NCBI RefSeq assembly: GCF_000214135.1
Contig: NZ_AFIE01000001.1
Coordinates: 124,001-188,000, forward strand
Reading direction: 5' to 3'
Length of the DNA: 64,000 bases
From: Acinetobacter sp. P8-3-8
Lineage (GTDB): Bacteria > Pseudomonadota > Gammaproteobacteria > Pseudomonadales > Moraxellaceae
Shown here: positions 18,972-27,030 of the stretch, piece by piece
Numbering within the stretch: position 1 is the stretch's first letter
How the letters are laid out: every line of letters begins with the position of its first letter
The notes under the pieces: model-generated
Told to the model about the DNA's origin: nothing
Seen by the model: only the letters and a program-made list of their open reading frames with translations
Database searches by the model: none
Program-made: the position numbers and the translations under genes

Positions 18972-20042
18972 ATGACTGAATCTAAAAAAATAGTTCGTCC
19001 TTGGATGCGAGTCATCATTGCCTTCATTATTATGTTGTGCATCCTGAGTTTGGTGTTCTACATTTATAATCATTGGAGTGTGAATAGTAAAACTCAGACT
19101 TCAGACAATGCTTATGTTAAAGGTGATTTAAGTTACATTACCAGTAAAGTGAGTGGCTACGTTGTAAAAGTGAATGTAGTGGATAATCAGCAAGTTAAAG
19201 CAGGACAGGTGCTTGCTGAAATTGATCAAACAGATTATTTATCTGATGTCGATCAAGCGAAAGCAAAGATTGCTGGCATTGAAGCTTCACAACATGAACT
19301 TGAAGAGAAAATTAAATTAGCCAAAGAACAAATCAATATTAGTAAAGCTGAAATCTCTGCTGCGGAAGCAACACGTAACCGTGCAAATAATTATTTAAAA
19401 CGGACTGAAAATTTAGTAGGTATCGGCGGAATCAGTAAAAGTGAGTATGACAAAGCCGTTGAAGATCAAGTTGGGCAAACTGCCAATTTAAATGTTGCTC
19501 AAGTTAAAATCCGTGAATCTGAGCAAAATATTCATGTTCTACAAGCACAACGTGCAACATTGACAGCCTCATTGGCTGCGGCTCAAGCCAATTTAACTCA
19601 GGCTGAGAACAACTTAAAAGCGACAAAATTAGTTGCGCCACGTGATGGTAGTATTGTTTCCCGTAAGATTCATGAAGGGGAATATGTCACGGCTGCAAAA
19701 AGCTTGATGGTGGTCGCACCATCTTCAAACTTATGGATTGAGGCGAACTTAAAAGAAACGCAATTATCGAAATTAGCTGCGGGTGATAATGTTTATTTCA
19801 CCGTGGATGCAATTCCGAGTAAAAAATTCTGCGGAACTTTGCAGAGTATTTCCAGAAGCAGTGGATCAGATTTAGCGTTATTGCCTGCGGACAATGCGAC
19901 AGGTAATTTTACGAAAATTGTTCGCCGTTTTCCTGTAAAAATTATTTTTGATCCTAAACAGCAGGGTATGGAAAACTTGGCGATTGGAATGTCGGTTGTG
20001 GTCGATTTAAAAGCCAATACGCAGGGTAAGGTGTGTAAATAA
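18972..20042 (+). CDS. HlyD/EmrA family membrane-fusion protein
   Basis: Periplasmic adaptor of 356 residues: a short cytoplasmic start, one membrane segment (VIIAFIIMLCILSLVFYIY), a biotinyl-lipoyl-like half (TSDNAYVKGDLSYITSKVSGYVVKV), a long coiled-coil hairpin (about residues 90-210, rich in A/Q/E) and the returning lipoyl/beta-barrel half (LVAPRDGSIVSRKIHEGEYV). This is the EmrA architecture. It follows the DHA2 pump closely and ends 40 bases before repeat copy B, the right boundary of the bracketed module. Confidence 0.93.
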   Translation: MTESKKIVRPWMRVIIAFIIMLCILSLVFYIYNHWSVNSKTQTSDNAYVKGDLSYITSKVSGYVVKVNVVDNQQVKAGQVLAEIDQTDYLSDVDQAKAKIAGIEASQHELEEKIKLAKEQINISKAEISAAEATRNRANNYLKRTENLVGIGGISKSEYDKAVEDQVGQTANLNVAQVKIRESEQNIHVLQAQRATLTASLAAAQANLTQAENNLKATKLVAPRDGSIVSRKIHEGEYVTAAKSLMVVAPSSNLWIEANLKETQLSKLAAGDNVYFTVDAIPSKKFCGTLQSISRSSGSDLALLPADNATGNFTKIVRRFPVKIIFDPKQQGMENLAIGMSVVVDLKANTQGKVCK

Positions 20043-20082
20043 TTAAGGGGCTTAGGAAGCTGAAGAGGGGCTTTATCCTATT

Positions 20083-20386
20083 TAACGTCAGTTAGGGATA
20101 ACCTTTGATGTAAGCTATTGAAAAGATAGATCAGGCACGGCGGAGTCTTACCGTTTAAAAGTCAAATGCAAGGATTAACCTTCGGTTCGACCTACTTTTC
20201 TTTCGGGAAAAGTAGGCAAAACCATTTGTCAGTCGCCAACTCGACAGATACTATCAAGTACCTAATATATTGCAAAAACAGTATATTACAGATCTTGCGG
20301 AATATATTCCTCATGCCTCGAACAATGCGACTGACGTTTTCGCGTATCAGATAGTTGGGAACATATCTTATCTCGAACTCAGGTTA
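20083..20386 (+). repeat. About 304-bp dispersed repeat, copy B (inverted relative to copy A)
   Basis: Reverse-complement match to 4331-4648, bounded by TAACGTCAGTT and a terminal AACTCAGGTTA that are imperfect inverted repeats. Contains a strong internal hairpin CCTACTTTTC / GGAAAAGTAGG (20191-20216), replaced in copy A by another palindrome. Short open frames here are not conserved as proteins. Together the copies enclose 15.4 kb. Confidence 0.8.
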
Positions 20387-20770
20387 TTTAATCTTTCTAT
20401 TTTCTCTATTCCTCTTGAACGGAGGGAGATGAACGCTATTCAAGATATTGAACGTTTCCTTTGATAGGGTTGAGTATGATTCTTTAAGGTGGATCTTTTT
20501 AGGATGATACTTATTGATAGGCTGGTTATATTCAACCTATTAAGTATAATGAGTCACTGATTTTACATGCATTTTTGATGTTTTTATAATCAAGTAATGG
20601 TTATGTCCTTATGGTCGACTATCTCTCAAAAAAACTGTGGACAATATTAAAGAATACAAGTCAAGTATTGTTCTATGTATGAAAAGCTGTTTATCGTGTA
20701 AAGTGTTTATTCATAGCATTTAAAAATCTAAAATGAATCTATCTTAACTCCTATAGGTAGGAGAGTCTAA
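20387..20770. other. Intergenic region upstream of the pirin gene
   Basis: 384 bases without a supported gene. A 64-codon frame crosses the repeat boundary and has no homology I recognise. The pirin start at 20771 is preceded by TAGGAGAG, a good ribosome-binding site. Confidence 0.5.
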
Positions 20771-21643
20771 ATGAAAAATATTGTAGGCGTATACCGTAAT
20801 CCACATGCACATTGGGTGGGTGATGGGTTTCCTGTTCGTGGTTTGTTTTCGTATGATCGTTTTGATCAAGCAACCAGTCCTTTTCTTTTGCTTGATTATG
20901 CAGCTCCATATCACTTTGAACCGACGACTGCGCAACTAGGCGTAGGTTCTCATCCTCATCGTGGTTTTGAAACAGTCACAATCGCCTATAAAGGTGAGGT
21001 TGAACATAAAGATTCAAGTGGTGGTGGTGGTACCATTAAAACAGGTGATGTGCAGTGGATGACAGCGGGTGCAGGTTTAGTACATGAAGAGTTCCATTCA
21101 AAAGAATTTGCTCAAACAGGCGGATTATTTGAAATGGTGCAACTTTGGGTGAATTTACCAGCCAAAGATAAAATGACTCCACCTAAATACCAAGCCATTG
21201 AAGCGAAAGACATTCCAAAGGTTGAGCTAGAAGATGATGCCGGATATATCCGTGTGATTGCAGGTCAATATCATGATCATACTGGCCCAGCATTTACGTT
21301 TAGCCCAGTCAATGTATGGGATGGCGAGTTAAAAGCGAGCCACAAAAAAGTGTTTAGTGTTCCAGCTGACCACAATGCGATGGTGATTATGCTGTCTGGT
21401 AAAGCACTATTGAATGGCACGAAAGAAATTACTGATAACTCAATGATCTTGTTAGAAAGAGATGGTCAGACTGATTTTGAATTTGAAGCGGTAGAAGATG
21501 CTCGCTTCCTGATTCTTTCAGGTCAGCCATTGAATGAAACGATAGAAGGCTATGGCCCATTTGTAATGAATAGCCGTGAAGAAATCGAACAAGCAGTTGA
21601 TGATTTTAACAGTGGTAAATTCGGAAAAATTCCAGTTGCTTGA
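20771..21643 (+). CDS. Pirin family protein
   Basis: A 290-residue bicupin. The N-terminal cupin has the metal site His61, His63 (SHPHRGFETVT), His105 and Glu107 (GLVHEEFHS), matching the ligand spacing of E. coli YhhW, a quercetin 2,3-dioxygenase-active pirin; the C-terminal cupin (residues ~190-270) lacks metal ligands as usual. Bacterial pirins have varied roles, so the actual substrate is open. It is monocistronic, with a good ribosome-binding site and a terminator at 21681-21712. Confidence 0.92.
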   Translation: MKNIVGVYRNPHAHWVGDGFPVRGLFSYDRFDQATSPFLLLDYAAPYHFEPTTAQLGVGSHPHRGFETVTIAYKGEVEHKDSSGGGGTIKTGDVQWMTAGAGLVHEEFHSKEFAQTGGLFEMVQLWVNLPAKDKMTPPKYQAIEAKDIPKVELEDDAGYIRVIAGQYHDHTGPAFTFSPVNVWDGELKASHKKVFSVPADHNAMVIMLSGKALLNGTKEITDNSMILLERDGQTDFEFEAVEDARFLILSGQPLNETIEGYGPFVMNSREEIEQAVDDFNSGKFGKIPVA

Positions 21644-21680
21644 TTATCGACCTAAGCATTGAAATGAAGTAAGTGATTGA

Positions 21681-21712
21681 AAATAACCCTGCTAAATTTG
21701 GCGGGGTTATTT
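21681..21712 (+). terminator. Terminator after the pirin gene
   Basis: Stem AAATAACCC-GC / GC-GGGTTATTT around a short loop, followed by TATAT. Near-perfect pairing. Confidence 0.7.
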
Positions 21713-21785
21713 ATATGCAAATTTTAAGATGACAGTAAGATCATTTGAAATTGACGATTAGCTTATTAATTAGCCCATTAAAAGC

Positions 21786-21812
21786 AAACCCCACCGAAGT
21801 GAGGTTTAATTT
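21786..21812 (-). terminator. Terminator of the cat operon
   Basis: Hairpin AAACCCCAC / GTGAGGTTT with a CGAA loop, 36 bases past the catD stop; read on the minus strand it is followed by TTTGCTTTT. The only hairpin of this kind after catD. Confidence 0.7.
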
Positions 21813-21847
21813 TATATGGTAATACCTTCAAGTATTTTCAATAAAGA

Positions 21848-22627
21848 TTACTGTGCTAAAAATTGTGTTAAAGCCTGATTAAAATCTTGAGGTTTTTCTA
21901 TATTGGAAATATGAGAAGCATTGATTTCTACAAGTTGAGCATTGGCAATGCGATCAAGCATATATTGCCCATCAATGATTGTCGTGACAGGGTCTTTTTG
22001 CCCTGCAATGATTAAGACAGGAATCGTAATTTTACCCAGTTGGTCACGTAAGTCCGCTTTAGCCAAAGCCTCACAACAACTTGCATAACCCTCTGCGCTG
22101 CTAGCTGCTAAGTCGTTACTCAAGGATGCTACAATTGTTGCTTGGCTTTGGATAAAGGGTTCGGTAAACCAGCGTAGTGCTGCTGTTTCTGCGATCGGTT
22201 TTAAACCTTGCTCACGAACTAATTTAGCTCGATCTAGCCAAGCTTGTTCTTCACCAATTTTTGCCGCAGTGTTGCAGACTACAACATGATTAAAATGTTC
22301 AGGTCGATGAATAGCTAACCATTGCCCAGTCAGACCGCCCATAGAAATTCCACAGAAGTCTGCTTTCTCAATCTTTAAATGATCGAGTAAATTCACTACA
22401 TCTTGACCCAGTTGGTCAATATTGTATGGGCCTTGTGGTGTTGAAGACTGCCCATGACCGCGAGTATCGTAGCAGATTACAAAATGATCTTTTTGAAAAT
22501 GATCAATTTGAGTTTGCCACATACTCAATTTTGTACCCAATGAGTTTGAAAAAATAAGCGCAGGTTTTGAACTGTCACCAAAAGTTTGAAAATGAATGAT
22601 GGCGTCATTTGAAGTAAATGTTGGCAT
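21848..22627 (-). CDS. catD: 3-Oxoadipate enol-lactonase (cat-set PcaD homologue)
   Basis: Alpha/beta hydrolase of 259 residues that opens 3-oxoadipate enol-lactone to 3-oxoadipate, the step joining the catechol branch to the shared beta-ketoadipate reactions. Nucleophile Ser95 in GISMGG, oxyanion region FSNSLGTKLSMW, and the catalytic histidine in NASHISNIEKP. Last gene of the minus-strand catBCAIJFD series. I use catD, following A. baylyi usage for the catechol-induced copy; pcaD is the equivalent name. The 193-base gap before it holds a CCCCTCT/AGAGGGG hairpin. Confidence 0.94.
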   Translation of the reverse strand: MPTFTSNDAIIHFQTFGDSSKPALIFSNSLGTKLSMWQTQIDHFQKDHFVICYDTRGHGQSSTPQGPYNIDQLGQDVVNLLDHLKIEKADFCGISMGGLTGQWLAIHRPEHFNHVVVCNTAAKIGEEQAWLDRAKLVREQGLKPIAETAALRWFTEPFIQSQATIVASLSNDLAASSAEGYASCCEALAKADLRDQLGKITIPVLIIAGQKDPVTTIIDGQYMLDRIANAQLVEINASHISNIEKPQDFNQALTQFLAQ

Positions 22628-22687
22628 TGTATTTTCCTTACAATTTGTTCTTCACGAATAAAGACAGTTTGGGTATTGGGCTTGTTT

Positions 22688-22717
22688 TCCCCTCTAAAAA
22701 AATAAATAAAGAGGGGA
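22688..22717. repeat. Intercistronic hairpin between catF and catD
   Basis: TCCCCTCT / AGAGGGGA arms separated by an A/T-rich loop. The arm sequence resembles the hairpin in the palindromic repeat at 24049-24158, so both may be members of one family of short palindromic repeats. Confidence 0.5.
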
Positions 22718-22820
22718 GTTTTCTACAGCGTTTAACCAAATATAAATATTGAATAAGGCTAATGATTCATTCGCTTTTTATTTAAAATAAAAACTAAATA
22801 GCCTAAGCAATATAATGAAA

Positions 22821-24026
22821 TTAAACTCTTTCAATAATCATCGCAATGCCTTGCCCAACACCAATACACATCGAACACAAAGCATAAGTTCCACCCGTTT
22901 GTTCCAACTGATTCAAAGCCGTTGTCACCAAACGCGCACCCGATGCACCTAAAGGATGACCGATTGCAATCGCACCACCATTCGGATTTACCTGTGTTGT
23001 ATCATCGGCTAAACCAAGATCACGCGTCACAGCAAGTGCTTGTGCTGCAAAAGCTTCATTTAACTCAATCACATCCATCTGTTCGATGCTGAGATTGGCT
23101 TGTTTAAGCAGCTTTTTGATGGCAGGTGCAGGGGCAAATCCCATAATGCGCGGTTCGATTCCTACAGTTGTGGCTGCAATGATTTTGGCACGAGGTTTGA
23201 GCTGGTATTGCTGAATGGCTTCATCCGAAGCAATCAATAAGGCTGCTGCACCATCATTAATTCCTGATGCATTGCCTGCGGTGACTGTTCCATCTGCTTT
23301 CACTACACCTTTGAGTTTGTTTAAACCTTCTAGTGTGGTTGATGCACGTGGATGTTCGTCTGTATCCACGATGATCGGGTCACCTTTGCGTTGTGGAATG
23401 GTGACTGCAATAATTTCGTGTTTAAAGAAGCCTTGGGCTTGTGCTGTTGCTGTACGTTGTTGGCTGTTCAAAGCAAATTGGTCTTGATCAGCTCGGTTGA
23501 TGTTGAATTGCTCTGCTACATTTTCAGCCGTTTGTGGCATGGTATCTACACCATACATGGCTTTGAGTTTTGGATTGATAAAACGCCAACCCATGGTGGT
23601 GTCTTCTATTTTTTGGCTTCGACCATAAGCTGTTTCTGATTTGCCCATAACGTAAGGTGCACGGGACATACTTTCCACACCACCTGCGATGATCAAGTCT
23701 GCTTCGCCTGCTTTAATCGCACGCGCTGCCATCGCAATGGCATCTAAAGATGAACCACATAGACGATTGACTGTCGTCGCTGGAACTTCAACGGGTAGTC
23801 CTGCCAATAGTGCCGACATACGTCCAACATTACGGTTGTCTTCTCCTGCTTGATTGGCACAGCCGTAAATCACGTCATCAACTTGTGTCCAATCAATGCT
23901 TGGATTACGTTGCATCAAGGCTTGTATTGGCAATGCACCGAGGTCATCTGCACGAACAGGAGCTAAGCCTCCTGCATATCGGCCGAATGGGGTACGAATC
24001 GCGTCAATAATGTAAGCGTTTTTCAT
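22821..24026 (-). CDS. catF: 3-Oxoadipyl-CoA thiolase (cat-set)
   Basis: Thiolase of 401 residues splitting 3-oxoadipyl-CoA into succinyl-CoA and acetyl-CoA, the final step of the beta-ketoadipate pathway. Nucleophile Cys90 (NRLCGSSLDA), GHPLGASGAR and C-terminal CSMCIGVGQG are present; the length is full. It is a close paralogue of the paaJ-type thiolase at the left edge. In the operon it lies between catJ and catD, with a palindromic repeat in the catJ-catF gap. Equivalent to pcaF. Confidence 0.95.
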   Translation of the reverse strand: MKNAYIIDAIRTPFGRYAGGLAPVRADDLGALPIQALMQRNPSIDWTQVDDVIYGCANQAGEDNRNVGRMSALLAGLPVEVPATTVNRLCGSSLDAIAMAARAIKAGEADLIIAGGVESMSRAPYVMGKSETAYGRSQKIEDTTMGWRFINPKLKAMYGVDTMPQTAENVAEQFNINRADQDQFALNSQQRTATAQAQGFFKHEIIAVTIPQRKGDPIIVDTDEHPRASTTLEGLNKLKGVVKADGTVTAGNASGINDGAAALLIASDEAIQQYQLKPRAKIIAATTVGIEPRIMGFAPAPAIKKLLKQANLSIEQMDVIELNEAFAAQALAVTRDLGLADDTTQVNPNGGAIAIGHPLGASGARLVTTALNQLEQTGGTYALCSMCIGVGQGIAMIIERV

Positions 24027-24048
24027 TTTTAATTTTCCAATTCTTTAA

Positions 24049-24158
24049 AAATCTCCCCTAACCCCTCTTTATAAAAGAGGGGGAACCTCCCAAAATTAGA
24101 AAGATGGAAGTCCCCCTTTATCAAAGGGTGAGAAGCACTGCTTCGCAAGGGGGGGATT
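24049..24158. repeat. 110-bp palindromic repeat in the catJ-catF gap
   Basis: Ends are inverted (AATCTCCCCT on the left, AAGGGGGGGATT on the right), with two internal hairpins (CCCCTCTTTATAAAAGAGGGG and CCCTTTATCAAAGGG). GC-rich against AT-rich surroundings. It fills most of the 139-base gap inside the cat operon and would be transcribed, so it behaves like a REP/MITE-type element able to affect mRNA stability. Confidence 0.7.
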
Positions 24159-24165
24159 CATTTCT

Positions 24166-24822
24166 TTAATTGACTTGCGTCGCATCCACTAAAGTTGCAC
24201 CTGTCATTGACTGCAATTCTGCAAAGCTTAGGCCGTCGACTTTCTCAATCACTTTTAAGCCTTCAGGTGTGACATCAATGACACACAGATCGGTATAGAT
24301 ACGATCCACGCATTTCAGACCTGTGGCTGGATAGCTCAGTTCTTTGACGATTTTCGGTTCGCCTTTTTTGGTGACATGGTCTGTGGTGATAAAGACTTTC
24401 TTTGCACCTACAGCTAAATCCATTGCACCACCCACAGCGGGGATGGCATCGGCCGCACCTGTATGCCAGTTGGCCAAATCACCATTTTCAGCAATTTGAA
24501 ATGCACCCAATACGGCGATGTCTAGGTGACCACCACGCATCATGGCAAAGGAGTCGCCATGGTGAAAAAAGCAACCACCTGGTAATAGCGTGACGTATTC
24601 TTTGCCTGCATTGATCAGTTCTGGATCTTCTTCGCCTTGTGCAGGCGGTGGGCCAAAAGCCAATAAGCCATTTTCAGAATGTAGAAAAACGTCTTTGTCC
24701 GCAGGTAGGTAACTGGCAATCTTTGTGGGTAAGCCTATGCCTAAGTTGACATAGGCGCCATCAGGGATATCTCGTGCCACGCGTTGTGCAATTTGATCAC
24801 GGCTGAGTTTGTTGTAGCTCAT
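24166..24822 (-). CDS. catJ: 3-Oxoadipate:succinyl-CoA transferase, beta subunit
   Basis: The 218-residue beta subunit of the CoA transferase that makes 3-oxoadipyl-CoA from 3-oxoadipate and succinyl-CoA. The catalytic glutamate is Glu50 in LHSENGLLAFG, and NLGIGLPTKIA near the start and TDHVTKKGEPKIV are typical of the family. It starts 19 bases after catI, so the two subunits are translated together. Equivalent to pcaJ. Confidence 0.95.
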   Translation of the reverse strand: MSYNKLSRDQIAQRVARDIPDGAYVNLGIGLPTKIASYLPADKDVFLHSENGLLAFGPPPAQGEEDPELINAGKEYVTLLPGGCFFHHGDSFAMMRGGHLDIAVLGAFQIAENGDLANWHTGAADAIPAVGGAMDLAVGAKKVFITTDHVTKKGEPKIVKELSYPATGLKCVDRIYTDLCVIDVTPEGLKVIEKVDGLSFAELQSMTGATLVDATQVN

Positions 24823-24841
24823 GGTTATTCTCCCGATCCAA

Positions 24842-25513
24842 TTATTGTGCAGGTGTCACAGCAACAACATGCTGTACAAAGATGCCTGGTGTAACGATCT
24901 GTTCTGGATCGAGTGCGCCGAGTTCAACCACTTCTGTGACTTGGGCAATGGTGATGTCTGCTGCCATGGCCATGATCGGACCGAAGTTTCGTGCGGCTTT
25001 GCGGTAGATGAGGTTACCCCAACGATCGCCTTGTTGAGCTTTGATCAAGGCAAAGTCTGCTTTGAGTGGGGTTTCGAGGACGTAGTCTTTGCCTTGGTAG
25101 TTGAGAGTTTGTTTGCCTTCTGCCAGTTGTGTGCCAAAACCTGTTGGGGTGTAGATTGGACCCAGTCCCATGCCTGCGGCTTGGATGCGACAGGCTAAGT
25201 TGCCTTGGGGGACTAATTCGAGTTCGATTTTGCCTGCACGGTAAAGTTCATCGAAAACCCAAGAGTCTGATTGGCGTGGGAATGAGCAAATCATTTTACG
25301 CACTGCGCCGGCTTTGAGGAGTTTGGCAAGGCCATAGTCGCCATTGCCTGCGTTGTTATTGATAATGACGAGGTCTTTGACGCCGAGTTCGATTAAGCCA
25401 TCGATTAATTCGGCAGGTTGTCCTGCTGTTCCAAAACCGCCAATCATGATGGTGGAACCATCTTGGATCTGGCTGAGTACTTCCTTCATGGATAATGAAC
25501 TTTTATCAATCAT
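24842..25513 (-). CDS. catI: 3-Oxoadipate:succinyl-CoA transferase, alpha subunit
   Basis: The 223-residue alpha subunit, partner of catJ. The N-terminal glycine loop IMIGGFGTAGQPAELI and NNNAGNGDYGLA are CoA-transferase family I alpha-subunit signatures. It follows catA by about 160 bases that contain a terminator-like hairpin (25623-25659), so catIJFD may be expressed below catBCA. Equivalent to pcaI. Confidence 0.95.
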   Translation of the reverse strand: MIDKSSLSMKEVLSQIQDGSTIMIGGFGTAGQPAELIDGLIELGVKDLVIINNNAGNGDYGLAKLLKAGAVRKMICSFPRQSDSWVFDELYRAGKIELELVPQGNLACRIQAAGMGLGPIYTPTGFGTQLAEGKQTLNYQGKDYVLETPLKADFALIKAQQGDRWGNLIYRKAARNFGPIMAMAADITIAQVTEVVELGALDPEQIVTPGIFVQHVVAVTPAQ

Positions 25514-25617
25514 AAGACTGAACCTTTGTCTATGTTTCTAAATTTCTATGCATAAATGAGTCAATGCATATCTATGCATAGCAATCGAAAAACTGTATTG
25601 AAATTGAAAAACTGTGA

Positions 25618-25659
25618 GGTAAAAAGCTGTGAGCGCAGGGGGAGCAATCTCACAGCTTT
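25618..25659 (-). terminator. Terminator-like hairpin between catA and catI
   Basis: An 11-bp perfect stem AAAGCTGTGAG / CTCACAGCTTT; on the minus strand it is followed by five T. It stands at the junction of catBCA and catIJFD and could attenuate the downstream half of the operon. Confidence 0.65.
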
Positions 25660-25673
25660 GTTATTAATGTGAA

Positions 25674-26594
25674 TTAAGCACTTGCGCGACGACGATCAAC
25701 TTCAGTCGTTGGGGCTTCAGCGAGTTCTTTGACTAATTCAACATTGAAAGTGATGTGTTTGAACGGTTTATTTACACCACGGCATGCAATTTCAGTTTCA
25801 TCTGTTACATCAACAGCAGTTGCAACTAAACCATCACGTGTAGCAAAGGCAAAGTCATCCCAAAGGTACTTGTCACCTTCGATATTGAATTGCGTTGTAA
25901 GTTTGCGATAACCCGGTGCAGAGATGAAATAATGTACGTGAGAAGGGCGGTTACCATGACGACCAAGCAAGTTTAAAACAGCTTGTGTTGTACCTTCAGG
26001 CGGACAACCATAGCCAACGGGCATTGTCGTTTGAGCAACATATTGTCCATTTGCATCAGAAAGGATGGTGCGACGTAGGTTGAAGTCAGATTGTGATTTA
26101 TCAAAGAACGAATAGTTACCCAAACTGTTGGCATGCCAAATTTCAACTTTAGCACCTTCAATGATGTTACCATCGGTATCAGTCACCGTACCATCAATGA
26201 ATAACGTATCGATTTTATCGGTTTCTGAACCATCATCCATACGAGCAAAACCTACAGATTCAGGTGCACCAGCAACGTAGAGTGGACCTTCGATTGTACG
26301 CGGTGTACCACCAGTAATGCCTGCTTTAGCATCTGCTTCGTCAGCACGTAAATCTAAATAATGCTCTAAACCTAGACCAGCAGCTAAAAGACCAAGTTCA
26401 TTGGCTTGACCTGCATTGGTAAAATATTCTAAACCTTTCCATAATTCAGACTGTGAAATATCCAAGTCTTCAATAGCTTGAAATAAATCGCCAAGTAAAC
26501 GAACAACGATTTGCTGAACACGTGGATTCACTTCACCTGTAGCAGTGTCTACGTTCATTTGCTTAACTAATTTATCGATTTCTTGACGGTTCAT
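25674..26594 (-). CDS. catA: Catechol 1,2-dioxygenase, cat-operon copy
   Basis: Intradiol ring-cleavage enzyme (306 residues) converting catechol to cis,cis-muconate with non-haem Fe(III). Iron ligands are Tyr161 (GNYSFF), Tyr195 (VGYGCP), His219 and His221 (PSHVHYF); the N-terminal helical dimer/lipid-binding domain occupies roughly residues 1-100. It lies third in the catB-catC-catA order. The protein is nearly identical through most of its length to catA2 (34553-35473); differences cluster near both ends and around residues 134-146 and 176-184. Confidence 0.97.
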   Translation of the reverse strand: MNRQEIDKLVKQMNVDTATGEVNPRVQQIVVRLLGDLFQAIEDLDISQSELWKGLEYFTNAGQANELGLLAAGLGLEHYLDLRADEADAKAGITGGTPRTIEGPLYVAGAPESVGFARMDDGSETDKIDTLFIDGTVTDTDGNIIEGAKVEIWHANSLGNYSFFDKSQSDFNLRRTILSDANGQYVAQTTMPVGYGCPPEGTTQAVLNLLGRHGNRPSHVHYFISAPGYRKLTTQFNIEGDKYLWDDFAFATRDGLVATAVDVTDETEIACRGVNKPFKHITFNVELVKELAEAPTTEVDRRRASA

Positions 26595-26725
26595 ACAAAT
26601 TCTCCTGAAGTATGAAAGTATTTACGTGGTTGGCTTTGCTCGCGTTTTATTCGCTTGCTCCTTTGCTCACCACATTCCTTGTTTATTGCTATAACTAAAA
26701 ATTAAACGTATACGAATATAACAAC

Positions 26726-27016
26726 TCAGCTGTCATCATCACGGATTGAAGAAGGGTGGCGATTAAGTGCCATCACTTCAATATTCATGTAGGGATACAA
26801 TGGAAGCCCTTGTAAAATATTGTGAAGTTCTTCATTGCTTTCAACATCAAAAATACTGATATTTGAATATTGCCCTGTAACACGCCAAATATGTCGCCAT
26901 TTACCTTGACGCTGTAAATCTTGTGAATAAGCCTTTTCTATAGCTTTAATTTCATTGGCTTTTTCTGTAGGCATATCGAGTGGGATATGAACATCCATTC
27001 TTACTTGGAAAAGCAT
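26726..27016 (-). CDS. catC: Muconolactone delta-isomerase
   Basis: A 96-residue ferredoxin-like protein, full family length, shifting the double bond of muconolactone to give 3-oxoadipate enol-lactone; the family forms decamers. Characteristic LFQVRMDVHIPLDMP start and GKWRHIWRVTGQYSNISIFDVES. It starts 14 bases after catB, so the two are translationally close. Confidence 0.96.
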   Translation of the reverse strand: MLFQVRMDVHIPLDMPTEKANEIKAIEKAYSQDLQRQGKWRHIWRVTGQYSNISIFDVESNEELHNILQGLPLYPYMNIEVMALNRHPSSIRDDDS

Positions 27017-27030
27017 GTTAACTCCTTCAA

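Noticed and set aside
4331-20386. Composite transposon flanked by the inverted repeats
   Set aside because: No transposase, integrase or resolvase is encoded anywhere between or within the copies, and the copies are non-coding; only an inverted pair of dispersed elements can be supported.
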